The position numbers and the translations under genes were made by a program. The notes below the pieces were generated by a model. That model did not search any database. It was not told the DNA's origin and saw only the letters and a program-made list of their open reading frames with translations. DNA of 64,000 nt. Origin: Streptosporangium sp. NBC_01495. Its GTDB lineage: Bacteria; Actinomycetota; Actinomycetes; Streptosporangiales; Streptosporangiaceae. The stretch spans positions 2,728,001 to 2,792,000 of the forward strand of contig NZ_CP109430.1 of the NCBI RefSeq assembly GCF_036250735.1. The letters are read 5' to 3'. Positions 36,192-44,447 of this stretch are shown here, piece by piece; the stretch's first letter is position 1, and every line of letters begins with the position of its first letter.

Positions 36192-37784
36192 TTACGGCCT
36201 TCCCGCGATGACCGGCGAGGCGGTGACGGGGTCGGCGGGGGCCGCCGGGGTGGCGGCCCGCGCCGAGCGCAGCGGGATCTCCTTGAGCATCAGGGCGGCC
36301 ACCGCGGCGAGGACGGCGATCGGGACACCGACCACGAAGACCGCGCTCATCGCCCGGGTGAAGGCCTCCAGGATGATCTCCAGGATCGGCGCGGGGAGAG
36401 CGTGGATGGCCTCGGGAGAGCCGAGGCTGGGGACCGCGCCGCCGCTCAGCGGCAGGTTCGCCGCCTTCGCGAGGGAGACCAGCTCCGAGGTGAGCCGGTT
36501 GGACAGGATCGCGCCGAAGGCCGCGACGCCCACCGCGCCGCCGAGGGAGCGGAAGAAGGACACCCCGGAGGTCGCCGAGGCGAGGTTCGCGCGGGTCACC
36601 GCGTTCTGGGCGGCCAGGATCAGGATCTGCATGGAGGCGCCGAGCCCGATGCCGAGCACCGCGTTGTCGAGGCCGATGATCACCAGCGAGCTGTCGACGT
36701 GCAGGCGGGAGAGCAGGAACAGCCCGAGCGCGACCAGCAGCATGCCCACCACGGGGAAGATCTTCCAGCGGCCCGTCCTGCTGACGAACCGGCCGGTCAG
36801 GATCGAGGAGGTGAGCAGGCCGAGCACCAGGGGCAGGGTCATCAGGCCCGAGGCGGTGGGGCTCATGCCCTTGACGATCTGCAGATACTGCGGCAGGAAC
36901 ATCAGCGCGCCGAACATCGCCGCGCCGACCAGCAGGGAGGCGACGGAGGTGAGCACGAAGGTGCGGTCGCGGAACAGGTGCGGGGGCAGGATCGGGTCGG
37001 CGGCCCGGCGCTCGGCGACGACGGTGAGGCCGAACATCGCCAGGCTGAGCGCGCCCAGGCCGTAGGTCCACGCGGAGTTCCAGTCGAACTCCTTGCCCCC
37101 GAGGGAGAGCAGCAGCATCAGCGCGGTGGTGCCGCCGGTGATGAAGGTCGCGCCCCACCAGTCGACCTTCGTGTCGCGCCGGACGAGCGGCAGCTTCAGC
37201 ACCTTCTGGATGACGACGAACGCGACCACGGCCAGTGGCACGCAGAACCAGAAGGTCCAGCGCCAGGACATGTTGTCCACGATGAACCCGCCGAGCAGCG
37301 GGCCGGCCACCGTCGAGACGCCGAAGACCGCGCCGATGTAGCCGGAGTAGCGCCCGCGCTCGCGGGGCTCGACCACGTCGCCGAGGATGATCTGCGGCAG
37401 CGCGGCGAGGCCGCCGGCGCCGATGCCCTGCAGCGCCCTGGCCGCGATGAGCTGGCCCATGTCCTGGGAGAACCCGGCGGCGATGGAGGACAGCACGAAG
37501 ACGACCAGCGAGACCTGGAACATGAGCTTGCGGCCGTAGAGGTCGGAGAGCTTGCCCCAGATCGGGGTGGAGGCGGTCATGGTCAGCAGGGTCGCGCCGG
37601 CCACCCAGGCGAGCTGCTCCTGACCGCCGAGCGTGCCGACGATCGTCGGCAGCGCGGTCCCCACCACGGACGTCGAGATCATCGACGTCAGCATGGCGAG
37701 CATCAGTCCGGCCAGGATCTCCAGCACCTGTCTGTGGGTGAAACGCGGTGCGGCCTCGGCCTGGATCCGTTGTTCGGTCAGCAT
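36192..37784 (-). CDS. EmrB/QacA-family MFS multidrug exporter (14 TM)
   Basis: 530 residues with about 14 hydrophobic helices. DHA2 hallmarks include STSVVGTALPTIVGTLGG in TM1, WVAGATLLTMTASTPIWGKL, DLYGRKLMFQ (motif A), and GAGGLAALPQIILGDVVEPR. It is a proton-coupled exporter of hydrophobic compounds in the inner membrane. ATG at 37784 has GGGGGA upstream; the frame opens further to 37814. It diverges from a TetR repressor over an 82-bp gap with a symmetric operator, so it is probably induced by its substrate. Confidence 0.9.
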   Translation of the reverse strand: MLTEQRIQAEAAPRFTHRQVLEILAGLMLAMLTSMISTSVVGTALPTIVGTLGGQEQLAWVAGATLLTMTASTPIWGKLSDLYGRKLMFQVSLVVFVLSSIAAGFSQDMGQLIAARALQGIGAGGLAALPQIILGDVVEPRERGRYSGYIGAVFGVSTVAGPLLGGFIVDNMSWRWTFWFCVPLAVVAFVVIQKVLKLPLVRRDTKVDWWGATFITGGTTALMLLLSLGGKEFDWNSAWTYGLGALSLAMFGLTVVAERRAADPILPPHLFRDRTFVLTSVASLLVGAAMFGALMFLPQYLQIVKGMSPTASGLMTLPLVLGLLTSSILTGRFVSRTGRWKIFPVVGMLLVALGLFLLSRLHVDSSLVIIGLDNAVLGIGLGASMQILILAAQNAVTRANLASATSGVSFFRSLGGAVGVAAFGAILSNRLTSELVSLAKAANLPLSGGAVPSLGSPEAIHALPAPILEIILEAFTRAMSAVFVVGVPIAVLAAVAALMLKEIPLRSARAATPAAPADPVTASPVIAGRP

Positions 37785-37822
37785 GAACCGTCCCCCAATG
37801 CATGTACAGTACACATGAAGTT

Positions 37823-37840
37823 AGTAGACGCTTGTTTACT
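37823..37840. promoter_or_regulatory. Putative TetR operator
   Basis: AGTAGAC (37823-37829), GCTT, GTTTACT (37834-37840): 7-bp arms with one mismatch. It matches the general GTAAAC-n4-GTTTAC pattern of TetR sites controlling efflux genes. It lies midway in the divergent promoter. A second dyad, ATGTAC/GTACACAT, lies at 37802-37816. Confidence 0.6.
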
Positions 37841-37865
37841 CGTCAAATCTGGAAGGATCCCGTAG

Positions 37866-38459
37866 GTGGATGAGATACGGCAGCGCGACAGGGAGGGCAC
37901 CAGGCGGCGCATCCTCGACGCCGCCCGCCGGCTGTTCGCCGACCTCGGGTACGACCAGGTGACGATGCGGATGATCGCCGCGGGGGCGGACGCCAACATC
38001 GCGCTGATCAACCGCTACTTCGGCAGCAAGCGCGACCTGTTCGCCGAGGTGCTCGCGATGCAGGGGCGCTTCCCCGGTGTCCTGGAGGGCCCCGAGGAGG
38101 AGCTGCCCCGCCGCCTGGCCGAGTACGTCGCCGAACGGCTCCGCTCCGACCAGGGGAGCGTGGTGCTGGCCGCGCTCATCCGGTCGTCCAGCGCCCCGGA
38201 GATCCACGAGATCATCCGCGACCGGGTCAGCTCGGCGATCCTGGGCCCCCTGTCGGCACGGCTCTCCGGTCCCGACGCGACCTTCCGGGCGATGGTCGCC
38301 ACCGCGCTCGTCACCGGCAGCGGCACGATGCGCCAGCTCTACGGCCCCGACGCCGGCGACGCCCCCGACCACGAGACCGTGGTCGCCCGGCTCACCACCG
38401 TCTTCGAGGCCTGCCTCGGGGTGGGGGATCCCGGCACCGCCCCGGCGCCGGCGCGGTGA
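37866..38459 (+). CDS. TetR/AcrR-family repressor
   Basis: 197 residues. The N-terminal HTH is RRRILDAARRLFADLGYDQV then TMRMIAAGADANIALINRYF and GSKRDLFAEV, the standard TetR DNA-binding domain. The C-terminal part (SVVLAALIRSSSAPEIHEII) matches the TetR_C ligand domain of efflux regulators. GTG at 37866 follows GGAAGG with 9-nt spacing. It is divergent from the EmrB-type exporter, so autoregulation and control of that exporter are likely. Confidence 0.9.
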   Translation: MDEIRQRDREGTRRRILDAARRLFADLGYDQVTMRMIAAGADANIALINRYFGSKRDLFAEVLAMQGRFPGVLEGPEEELPRRLAEYVAERLRSDQGSVVLAALIRSSSAPEIHEIIRDRVSSAILGPLSARLSGPDATFRAMVATALVTGSGTMRQLYGPDAGDAPDHETVVARLTTVFEACLGVGDPGTAPAPAR

Positions 38460-38612
38460 CGCCGGCGCGGTGCGTTCGGGACGGGTCCGAACGCGTCGCC
38501 CGATTCGATTTCCGCCCGGTGCGCGGACGCTCCTCGTGACCCGGCCACCGGGCGGGCGGCGCCGGAGCCATCCGCGATCACCCGGTCGCCCGAGGCGTGC
38601 GACCATGGTCAC

Positions 38613-39341
38613 ATGACCTGGTTGCGCTGTGCCTTTCCCCGCCCGGGGGCGACCACGCGGCTGTTCTGCCTCGCGCACGCGGGCGGGTCGGCCAACGCCT
38701 ACCGCGCGTGGTCCGAGCTGCTGCCCGCGTCCGTCGAGCTGCACGCGACGCAGCTTCCCGGCAGGGCCGACCGGTTCACCGAGCCGCTGCCGGACGACAT
38801 GGACGCGCTGGCCGACGAGGTGACCGGGTCGATGCTGCCGCTGCTGGACCGGCGTTTCGCGCTGTTCGGGCACAGCATGGGGGCGACGCTCGCCTACGAG
38901 GTCACGCGTCGCCTCGAGGCCAGGGGAATCGCCCCGGCGCAGCTGTTCGTGTCCGGCGCGAGAGCGCCGCACGACCCCCGCGACAGGCCCGCGATCTCGG
39001 AGTACGACGACGACCGCTTCGTGGCCGAGCTGGCGAGACTCGGTGGCACCGAGGTGGAGATCCTGTCCCACCGGGCGATGCGCGAGCTCGTCCTGCCCTA
39101 CGTCCGCGCGGACTTCCGCCTGGTCGAGGCGTACCGCCACCGTCCCGGACCTCCGCTGCACACCCCGATCTCCGCCCTCGTCGGCGACGCCGACCCGGTG
39201 GTCACCCCGGTCCAGGCCAAGTCGTGGGAGGCCCTTACGAGCTCCGGCTTCTCCCTGACGGTCTTCCCCGGCGACCACTTCTACCTGCAGCCGCGACGCG
39301 CGCCGGTGGTCGAGGAGATCGCCCGGACCCTCATGGGGTGA
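38613..39341 (+). CDS. Type II thioesterase (alpha/beta hydrolase)
   Basis: 242 residues. It starts LRCAFPRPGATTRLFCLAHA and has LPGRADRFTEP, the nucleophile elbow LFGHSMGATLAYEV (Ser near residue 90), Asp in LVGDADPVVTP and His in FPGDHFYLQP. That is the complete triad and layout of the TEII/GrsT-type editing thioesterases that clear misprimed PKS/NRPS carriers. No PKS or NRPS gene is in the window, so it either acts in trans or serves another pathway. Confidence 0.85.
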   Translation: MTWLRCAFPRPGATTRLFCLAHAGGSANAYRAWSELLPASVELHATQLPGRADRFTEPLPDDMDALADEVTGSMLPLLDRRFALFGHSMGATLAYEVTRRLEARGIAPAQLFVSGARAPHDPRDRPAISEYDDDRFVAELARLGGTEVEILSHRAMRELVLPYVRADFRLVEAYRHRPGPPLHTPISALVGDADPVVTPVQAKSWEALTSSGFSLTVFPGDHFYLQPRRAPVVEEIARTLMG

Positions 39342-39536
39342 GCGGGCCGCGATGAGTGGACATGGGAACGTCCTGGAACGGGCTTCGGACGGTGGAAGCC
39401 GTACCGCTCCCGGGTCATGTCCGCCTCCGCGAGGCCCGCGCGAGCCGCCCGGTTGGCTGGTTGTGTCGAAGGAAGGGTGCTCCTTGGGCAATGAGTGCCC
39501 ATGAGGTGGAACGGGGAGGCCGTTAGCGTCGGCCAG

Positions 39537-40445
39537 GTGGGTGAACGAGTACTGATCGCGCTCGGTGGCAACGCGATGACCGGGCCCGACGGCGGCGCCT
39601 CGCCGGGCGACCAGCACCGCGCGGTCGAGCAGGCCATGCGTCACGTCGTCGCGCTCATCGAGGACGGCCACCAGGTGACCCTCACCCACGGCAACGGCCC
39701 CCAGGTCGGCAACCTGATCCTGAAGAACCAGCTCGCCGCCCACGTCGTGCCCCCGGTGCCGCTCGACTGGTGCGGGGCGCAGACGCAGGCCACCATCGGC
39801 ACCCTCATCCTCAACGCGCTCGACGGCCGCGCGGCGGTCGTGGTCACCCGTACGCTCGTCGACCCCGCCGACCCGGCCTTCCAGGACCCGGTCAAGCCGA
39901 TCGGCCGCTACTTCAGCGAGGCGGAGGCGCGCCGCTTCGAGGATCTCGGCCAGACCTGGCGCCGCTTCGAGCGGGGCTGGCGCCGCGTGGTGGCCTCCCC
40001 CGAGCCGCTGGAGATCCTCGACGCGCCCGCGGTGGCCGCGCTGGTCGCCGCGGGATTCACCGTCGTGGCCGCGGGGGGCGGCGGCGTGCCCGTGACCCGC
40101 GACGCGGAGGGGCGGCTGGCCGGGGTCGAGGCCGTGATCGACAAGGACCTCGCCGCCGCCGTGCTCGCCAGGGCCGTGCGGGCCACGGTCCTGGTCATCG
40201 CGACCGACGTCCCCCGGGCCGTCGTCGGGTTCGGTACGCCCCAGGCCCGGCCCCTGGGCCACGTCACCGCGGCCGAGCTGCGCGTGTTGCACGCCGCGGG
40301 ACACTTCGCCGGGGGCAGCATGGGCCCGAAGGTCGAGGCCGCGCTGCGCTTCGTCGAGCAGGGCGGTGACCGATCGGTGATCACCTCCCTCGAGGACATG
40401 GGAGCGGCGCTCACCGGGGAGACCGGCACCGTGGTGCGAAAGTGA
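39537..40445 (+). CDS. arcC: Carbamate kinase
   Basis: 302 residues of the amino-acid kinase fold. Signatures are RVLIALGGNAMTGPDGG, VTLTHGNGPQVGNLILKNQ, PLDWCGAQTQATIG, VVAAGGGGVPV, AVIDKDLAAAVLA and the ending HFAGGSMGPKVEAALRFVEQ. It interconverts carbamoyl phosphate plus ADP and carbamate plus ATP. GTG at 39537 fits the family N-terminus; GTG at 39495 or ATG at 39501 are alternatives. The next gene, a cyclic-imide/cyanurate hydrolase, starts 27 bp downstream, suggesting the kinase harvests ATP from carbamate released during N-heterocycle breakdown. Confidence 0.85.
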   Translation: MGERVLIALGGNAMTGPDGGASPGDQHRAVEQAMRHVVALIEDGHQVTLTHGNGPQVGNLILKNQLAAHVVPPVPLDWCGAQTQATIGTLILNALDGRAAVVVTRTLVDPADPAFQDPVKPIGRYFSEAEARRFEDLGQTWRRFERGWRRVVASPEPLEILDAPAVAALVAAGFTVVAAGGGGVPVTRDAEGRLAGVEAVIDKDLAAAVLARAVRATVLVIATDVPRAVVGFGTPQARPLGHVTAAELRVLHAAGHFAGGSMGPKVEAALRFVEQGGDRSVITSLEDMGAALTGETGTVVRK

Positions 40446-40472
40446 ACATGACGCGATCGAAAGGTGGCAGGG

Positions 40473-41564
40473 ATGCCCGAACCCATTGAAGTGCGCAAGG
40501 TGCCCATCGAGAGTGTGACCGACGCCTCCGGGCTGGCCAGGCTCATCGACGACGGGGTGATCGAGGCGCACCGGGTGCTCGCGGTGATCGGCAAGACCGA
40601 GGGCAACGGCGGGGTGAACGACTACACCCGCATCCTGGCCGACACGGCCTTTCGCGGGGTGCTCGCGGCCAAGGGGCACCCGTCTCCCGAGAGCGTGCCG
40701 CTGGTGTGGTCGGGCGGCACCGACGGCGTGCTCAGCCCGCACGCCACGATCTTCGCCACCACCGCGAACGCCGAGCCGGGTGACGAGCCGAGGGTGAGTG
40801 TCGGCATCGCGATGAGCGACGTGATCCTGCCCGAGGACATCGGCCGCCCCGCGATGGTGGAGAAGGTCGCCGCCGGAGTCCGCGAGGCCATGAAGCTCGC
40901 CGGGATCGACGACCCCGCCGACGTCCACTACGTCCAGACCAAGACCCCGCTGCTCACCCTGTCCACGATCAACGACGCCAAGTCGCGCGGCAAGGACGTG
41001 GTGATCGAGGACACCGGCCCGTCGATGGACATCTCCAACTCCACCACCGCCCTCGGCATCGCCGTCGCCCTCGGCGAGATCGAGATGCCGGCCGCCGACC
41101 AGATCCACCGCGACCTGTCGCTCTACTCCTCCGTCGCCTCGTGCTCCTCGGGCGTCGAGCTGGACCGGGCCCAGATCGTGGTCGTCGGCAACGTACGGGG
41201 GATCGGTGGCCGATACCGGATCGGTCACTCGGTCATGAAGGACGCGCTGGACGCCGACGGAATCTGGGAGGCCATCCGCTCCAGCGGCATCGAGCTGCCC
41301 GAGCGCCCCCACCCGTCCGACCTGGGCGACAAGCTCGTCAACGTCTTCATGAAGTGCGAGGCCGACCCGTCGGGCAGCGTGCGGGGCCGTCGCAACATCA
41401 TGCTCGACGACTCCGACGTGCACTGGCACCGCCAGATCAAGGCCACCGTCGGCGGCGTCGCGGCGAGCGTCACCGGGGACCCGGCCGTGTTCGTCTCGGT
41501 CGCGGCGGTCCACCAGGGCCCCAGCGGCGGCGGCCCGGTGGCCGCCATCGCCGACCTCGGCTGA
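40473..41564 (+). CDS. Ring-opening amidohydrolase (cyanuric acid hydrolase/barbiturase family)
   Basis: 363 residues, with the three-repeat layout of AtzD/TrzD/barbiturase proteins. Each repeat should supply a Ser-Lys pair: [17 protein letters not shown] with [22 protein letters not shown] with [26 protein letters not shown] with the terminal [12 protein letters not shown] region. The Cys/Ser-rich [20 protein letters not shown] is also family-typical. Cyanuric acid and barbituric acid specificity cannot be told apart by eye. It follows arcC closely and probably shares its transcript, which argues for nitrogen or energy recovery. Confidence 0.85.
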   Translation: MPEPIEVRKVPIESVTDASGLARLIDDGVIEAHRVLAVIGKTEGNGGVNDYTRILADTAFRGVLAAKGHPSPESVPLVWSGGTDGVLSPHATIFATTANAEPGDEPRVSVGIAMSDVILPEDIGRPAMVEKVAAGVREAMKLAGIDDPADVHYVQTKTPLLTLSTINDAKSRGKDVVIEDTGPSMDISNSTTALGIAVALGEIEMPAADQIHRDLSLYSSVASCSSGVELDRAQIVVVGNVRGIGGRYRIGHSVMKDALDADGIWEAIRSSGIELPERPHPSDLGDKLVNVFMKCEADPSGSVRGRRNIMLDDSDVHWHRQIKATVGGVAASVTGDPAVFVSVAAVHQGPSGGGPVAAIADLG

Positions 41565-41652
41565 CGGTCACGCGCTCCGGCACGCGCCGCCCGCGCGTGC
41601 GGGCCGCGGCCGTCACCCGCCCGCGGCCGGGGCACGGGCCAGGGGTTACGGG

Positions 41653-42681
41653 TTACGGGTTACGGCCGAAGACGCGCATGGCCGCCTCGGTACGGTTGGT
41701 GACGCCGAGCTTGGCGTAGATGTTCGCCAGATGCTTCTCGACGGTGCGGGGGCTGATCTCCAGGGTGCGGGCGATCCCCTCACTGGTGCGTCCACCGGCG
41801 ACGAGCCGCAACACGTCGGACTCGCGGACGGACAGCCGGGGAGTGGACTCGGTCAGGAGCAGCGCGCCGTGGGAGCGGTACGGGACCAGGCGGATCGTCA
41901 GGCTGCGGCCGTCATGCTCGGCCACGTAGTCCGGGACGGGTGGCTCGCCCGGGTCGGGTGTCCGGCGGTGTGCCGCGAGCCACGCGGCGATCTCCTCGGG
42001 AAGAGGGCCGCCGTCGCGGGTGTGCCTGGGGAAGTGGGCGGCCAGGAGAACGCGGGCGATGCGGTTGGCGGCCATGGCCGTCGCGTGCGGCCCGAGGAGG
42101 AGCACGCCGTGGGCGGTGTCGTCGAGGGCGTCGAGGGCGGCCAGCGCCGACTCCAGCCACGCCGTGGCGCGCGCGGCCCGCAGAAGGGCCGACAGGTGGG
42201 GAGAGGCCACTTCCAGGAGTTGCAGGTCGGTGTCGGTGAAGTCGCCGTCGACGCGGTTGAGACCGATGCCGGTGAGCACGCCGTGCTGTATGCCCAGGAC
42301 ACCCATCATCTGGTACTCGATACCCAGCGGGCGATAGAACTCGTGGTAGAGGTCCAGGCTGTGCCACTGACGGCGGGTGACCAGGTCGCTGAGCCGGAGC
42401 GGGCCGTCATGGCCGCCGGGCCACCCCAGGGGACTGAGGAACGGATGCTCGGCGAACAACCGGGTGAAGTTGCGCACCAGGTCCGCGGGGAGGGCGACGG
42501 GGGGCCAGGGATGCTGCTCGACCTGGCCGGCACGCAGATCCAGGGTTTTGTAGGCGATGACGTCGGTGTCCACCACCGCGGACAGCGCCGACAGCATCCG
42601 GGGGAACAGATCTTCGCCCGGGGCCGCCTGCTCGCACTCGCGAAGCGCGCTCAGGAGCCGTCTGAGACTGGACTCACGCAT
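41653..42681 (-). CDS. LuxR-family transcriptional regulator
   Basis: 342 residues. The C-terminal LuxR HTH is complete: LSVRESDVLRLVAGGRTSEG, IARTLEISPRTVEKHLANIY, KLGVTNRTEAAMRVFG. The N-terminal 250 residues form a GAF/autoinducer-like sensor region (VVDTDVIAYKTLDL, EFYRPLGIEYQMMGVLGIQH) with no REC Asp, so this is not a classic response regulator. It lies 76 bp downstream of two duplicated small secreted-protein genes on the same strand. Its last codons run into a triple GGGTTAC repeat. Confidence 0.85.
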   Translation of the reverse strand: MRESSLRRLLSALRECEQAAPGEDLFPRMLSALSAVVDTDVIAYKTLDLRAGQVEQHPWPPVALPADLVRNFTRLFAEHPFLSPLGWPGGHDGPLRLSDLVTRRQWHSLDLYHEFYRPLGIEYQMMGVLGIQHGVLTGIGLNRVDGDFTDTDLQLLEVASPHLSALLRAARATAWLESALAALDALDDTAHGVLLLGPHATAMAANRIARVLLAAHFPRHTRDGGPLPEEIAAWLAAHRRTPDPGEPPVPDYVAEHDGRSLTIRLVPYRSHGALLLTESTPRLSVRESDVLRLVAGGRTSEGIARTLEISPRTVEKHLANIYAKLGVTNRTEAAMRVFGRNP

Positions 42682-42757
42682 ACGAGATCCCCCGGCTCGG
42701 TGCGGCCGGGGGCCGCGCGGACTCCCCGTCGCCTTCCTTCGTGATCTTATGGCGTCA

Positions 42758-42976
42758 CTACGGCTCGGGCGAGTGCCTGGTGGTCTCCAGGCACTCCTCG
42801 TAGGTGATGAGCGCGTCGGAGAAGGCGACCTCGTGGCTGTAGCCCTGACTGCGCAGGACGTTGTAGTTGTGGTTGAAGTCCTGGTAGCACTCCGAGGCGT
42901 GGGCGGGGGTGCCGGCGGGGATCAGCCAGGCGACGGTCGCCAGCGAGGCGATGACGAGACGGCGTGCGTGTTTCAC
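42758..42976 (-). CDS. Small secreted two-cysteine protein (copy 2)
   Basis: 72 residues. The signal peptide MKHARRLVIASLATVAWLIP ends at AHA-S, leaving a mature chain of about 45 residues that starts SECYQDFNHNYNVLRSQGYS and has one more Cys in YEECLETTRH. The two Cys could form a disulfide. AAGGAGCC lies before ATG. It is a paralogue of the gene at 43064, about 80% identical with conserved flanks. No known family; both copies lie upstream of the LuxR gene on the same strand. Confidence 0.75.
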   Translation of the reverse strand: MKHARRLVIASLATVAWLIPAGTPAHASECYQDFNHNYNVLRSQGYSHEVAFSDALITYEECLETTRHSPEP

Positions 42977-43063
42977 GGGGCTCCTTCGACCAGGGGTTCT
43001 CCGGGAGATGCCTCATCAGTGCGCTGAACGATCACATCGGCGTCGATGAGGGAAACCATGGCG

Positions 43064-43285
43064 TCACTCTGGCTTGGGCGAGTGCTTGGTGGTCTCCAGG
43101 CACTCCTCGTAGGTGATGGTCGCGGCGGCGGCGGCCGCGTTATGGCTGTAGCCCTGGCTGCGCAGGTTGTTGTAGTTGCTGTTGAAGTCCTGGTAGCAGT
43201 CCGTGGCGTAGGCGGGGGTGCCGATCGGGACCAGCAAGGCGGCGGTCGCCAGCGAGGCGATGACGAGACGGCGTGCGTGTTTCAC
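43064..43285 (-). CDS. Small secreted two-cysteine protein (copy 1)
   Basis: 73 residues. The signal peptide MKHARRLVIASLATAALLVP ends at AYA-T; the mature chain starts TDCYQDFNSNYNNLRSQGYS and has the second Cys in YEECLETTKH. An Ala-rich stretch (NAAAAAATITYEE) replaces the EVAFSDALITYEE of copy 2. Codon differences between the copies are spread out, so both have been kept as proteins. Function unknown; candidates are a secreted peptide signal, inhibitor or structural peptide. Confidence 0.75.
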   Translation of the reverse strand: MKHARRLVIASLATAALLVPIGTPAYATDCYQDFNSNYNNLRSQGYSHNAAAAAATITYEECLETTKHSPKPE

Positions 43286-43391
43286 GGGGCTCCTTCGACC
43301 AGGGGTTATCCGGGAAGTACCTCATCAGTGTGCTGAACGATCACACCGGCGTCGATGGGGGAAACTACGTACCCCGGCAAGGCGTCCCACG

Positions 43392-44129
43392 TCACCGGTC
43401 CGGCGGCCTATCGGGGGTCAGCACACAGAACTCGTTGCCGTCGGGATCGGCCATCACCACCTGACCGGCCTCGCGCCGGCCGATGCCGATTCGAGTCGCC
43501 CCGAGGGAGACGAGACGGTCGACCTCCGCTTGCCGATCACCGTGCGCAGGTGGGGCGACGTCGAAGTGCAGCCTGTTCTTCCCGGTCTTCGGCGCCACCG
43601 GCGGACCGCCCCACGTGATCTTCGGACCGCCGTGCGGCGAGCGGATCGCGGTCTCCTGGTCCCGGTCCCAGACCAGCGGCCAGCCCAGCGCCTCGCTCCA
43701 GAAGTATCCGACCTCCTGCGAGCCGTCGCACGCGAGCGCGCCGACGAATCCGCAGTCGGCGAGGAAGTCGTTGTCCGGCCCGATGACGCAGAACTCGTTG
43801 CCCTCGGGGTCGGCGAGCACCACATGGCCCTCCTCCGGGCGCTGCCCGATGTCGATGTGCCGCGCACCGAGCCCGAGAGACTTCGCCACCGTCTGCCGCT
43901 GGTCCTCAAGGGACGTGCTCGTCAGGTCGAAGTGCATCTGGTTCGGGCCGGCTTTCTTTTCCCGGGCCGGAAGACATCGGATCCGGAACCCGGTGTCGTC
44001 GCTCGGCAGGAGCACGATGCCGTCGTGGGGGTCGTCGGCCATCTCCCAGCCCAGGACTCCGGTCCAGAAGCGCGCGAGGCGGAGCGGGTCGTTCGCGTCG
44101 AAGCAGAGCGCGACGAGCTGAGAGGTCAT
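43392..44129 (-). CDS. Two-domain VOC family protein
   Basis: 245 residues with two Glyoxalase-like repeats. Domain 1 (1-120) has LVALCFDANDPLRLARFWTG, QMHFDLTSTS and LADPEGNEFCVIGP. Domain 2 (125-245) has GALACDGSQEVGYFWSEALG, KNRLHFDVAPP and MADPDGNEFCVLTP. The two domains probably form one internal pseudo-dimer site. ATG at 44129 is chosen because it begins at the first strand, with GGAGAT upstream. Substrate unknown. It belongs to the same subfamily as the single-domain proteins at 1816 and 2816. Confidence 0.85.
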   Translation of the reverse strand: MTSQLVALCFDANDPLRLARFWTGVLGWEMADDPHDGIVLLPSDDTGFRIRCLPAREKKAGPNQMHFDLTSTSLEDQRQTVAKSLGLGARHIDIGQRPEEGHVVLADPEGNEFCVIGPDNDFLADCGFVGALACDGSQEVGYFWSEALGWPLVWDRDQETAIRSPHGGPKITWGGPPVAPKTGKNRLHFDVAPPAHGDRQAEVDRLVSLGATRIGIGRREAGQVVMADPDGNEFCVLTPDRPPDR

Positions 44130-44447
44130 CCCGCATCTCCAATCCGTCGGCTCACGGGCGCGGACAGGACACCTCCACCCGCCGCATGACGGAGGCAACG
44201 CTAGCCCGCTCGAGAACCGCGACGCCAACGAGTATGAGCCGGAAGGACGCTTCCGGCGCACGATCCGCGATCAGGACAGGCGGCCGCCGTCGAGGCACCG
44301 GACCGGGAAGCCGCCGCGACACTGCTGCCGGTCGACGGCGACGGCCGCGTGGAGGTCCGTCCCTGGCGCTTCGGCGGCAGACCCGCCCGGCGCTCGCCCG
44401 GTCGGTGACGGCACGCCGTCGCGACGGCGCCTTCCGGCGCGGGCCCC
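44130..44447. other. Gap without recognisable gene
   Basis: About 320 bp between the VOC and WYL genes, both on the minus strand. No frame is convincing; any VOC promoter must lie here. Confidence 0.4.

Larger units (their letters stand above)
42750..43375. repeat. Tandem duplication of about 309 bp
   Basis: Two adjacent units (42750-43058 and 43059-43375 approximately) each carry one small secreted-protein gene plus its 5' flank. The flanks are still nearly identical (GGGGCTCCTTCGACCAGGGG in both), with an offset of 306-309 bp. Confidence 0.75.

Noticed and set aside
35083..37803. 906-codon open frame on the minus strand over folD, the ricin-like gene and the MFS gene
   Set aside because: It is out of frame with the MFS gene on the same strand, has no recognisable domain, and its composition is typical of GC-driven open frames.
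37836..41513. 1,225-codon open frame antisense to TetR, thioesterase, arcC and the hydrolase
   Set aside because: All four plus-strand genes have full family motifs. The antisense product is His/Gly/Val/Arg-rich without any domain.
38613..41564. Part of a PKS/NRPS biosynthetic cluster
   Set aside because: Only a thioesterase II is present; no carrier, synthase or tailoring genes flank it.
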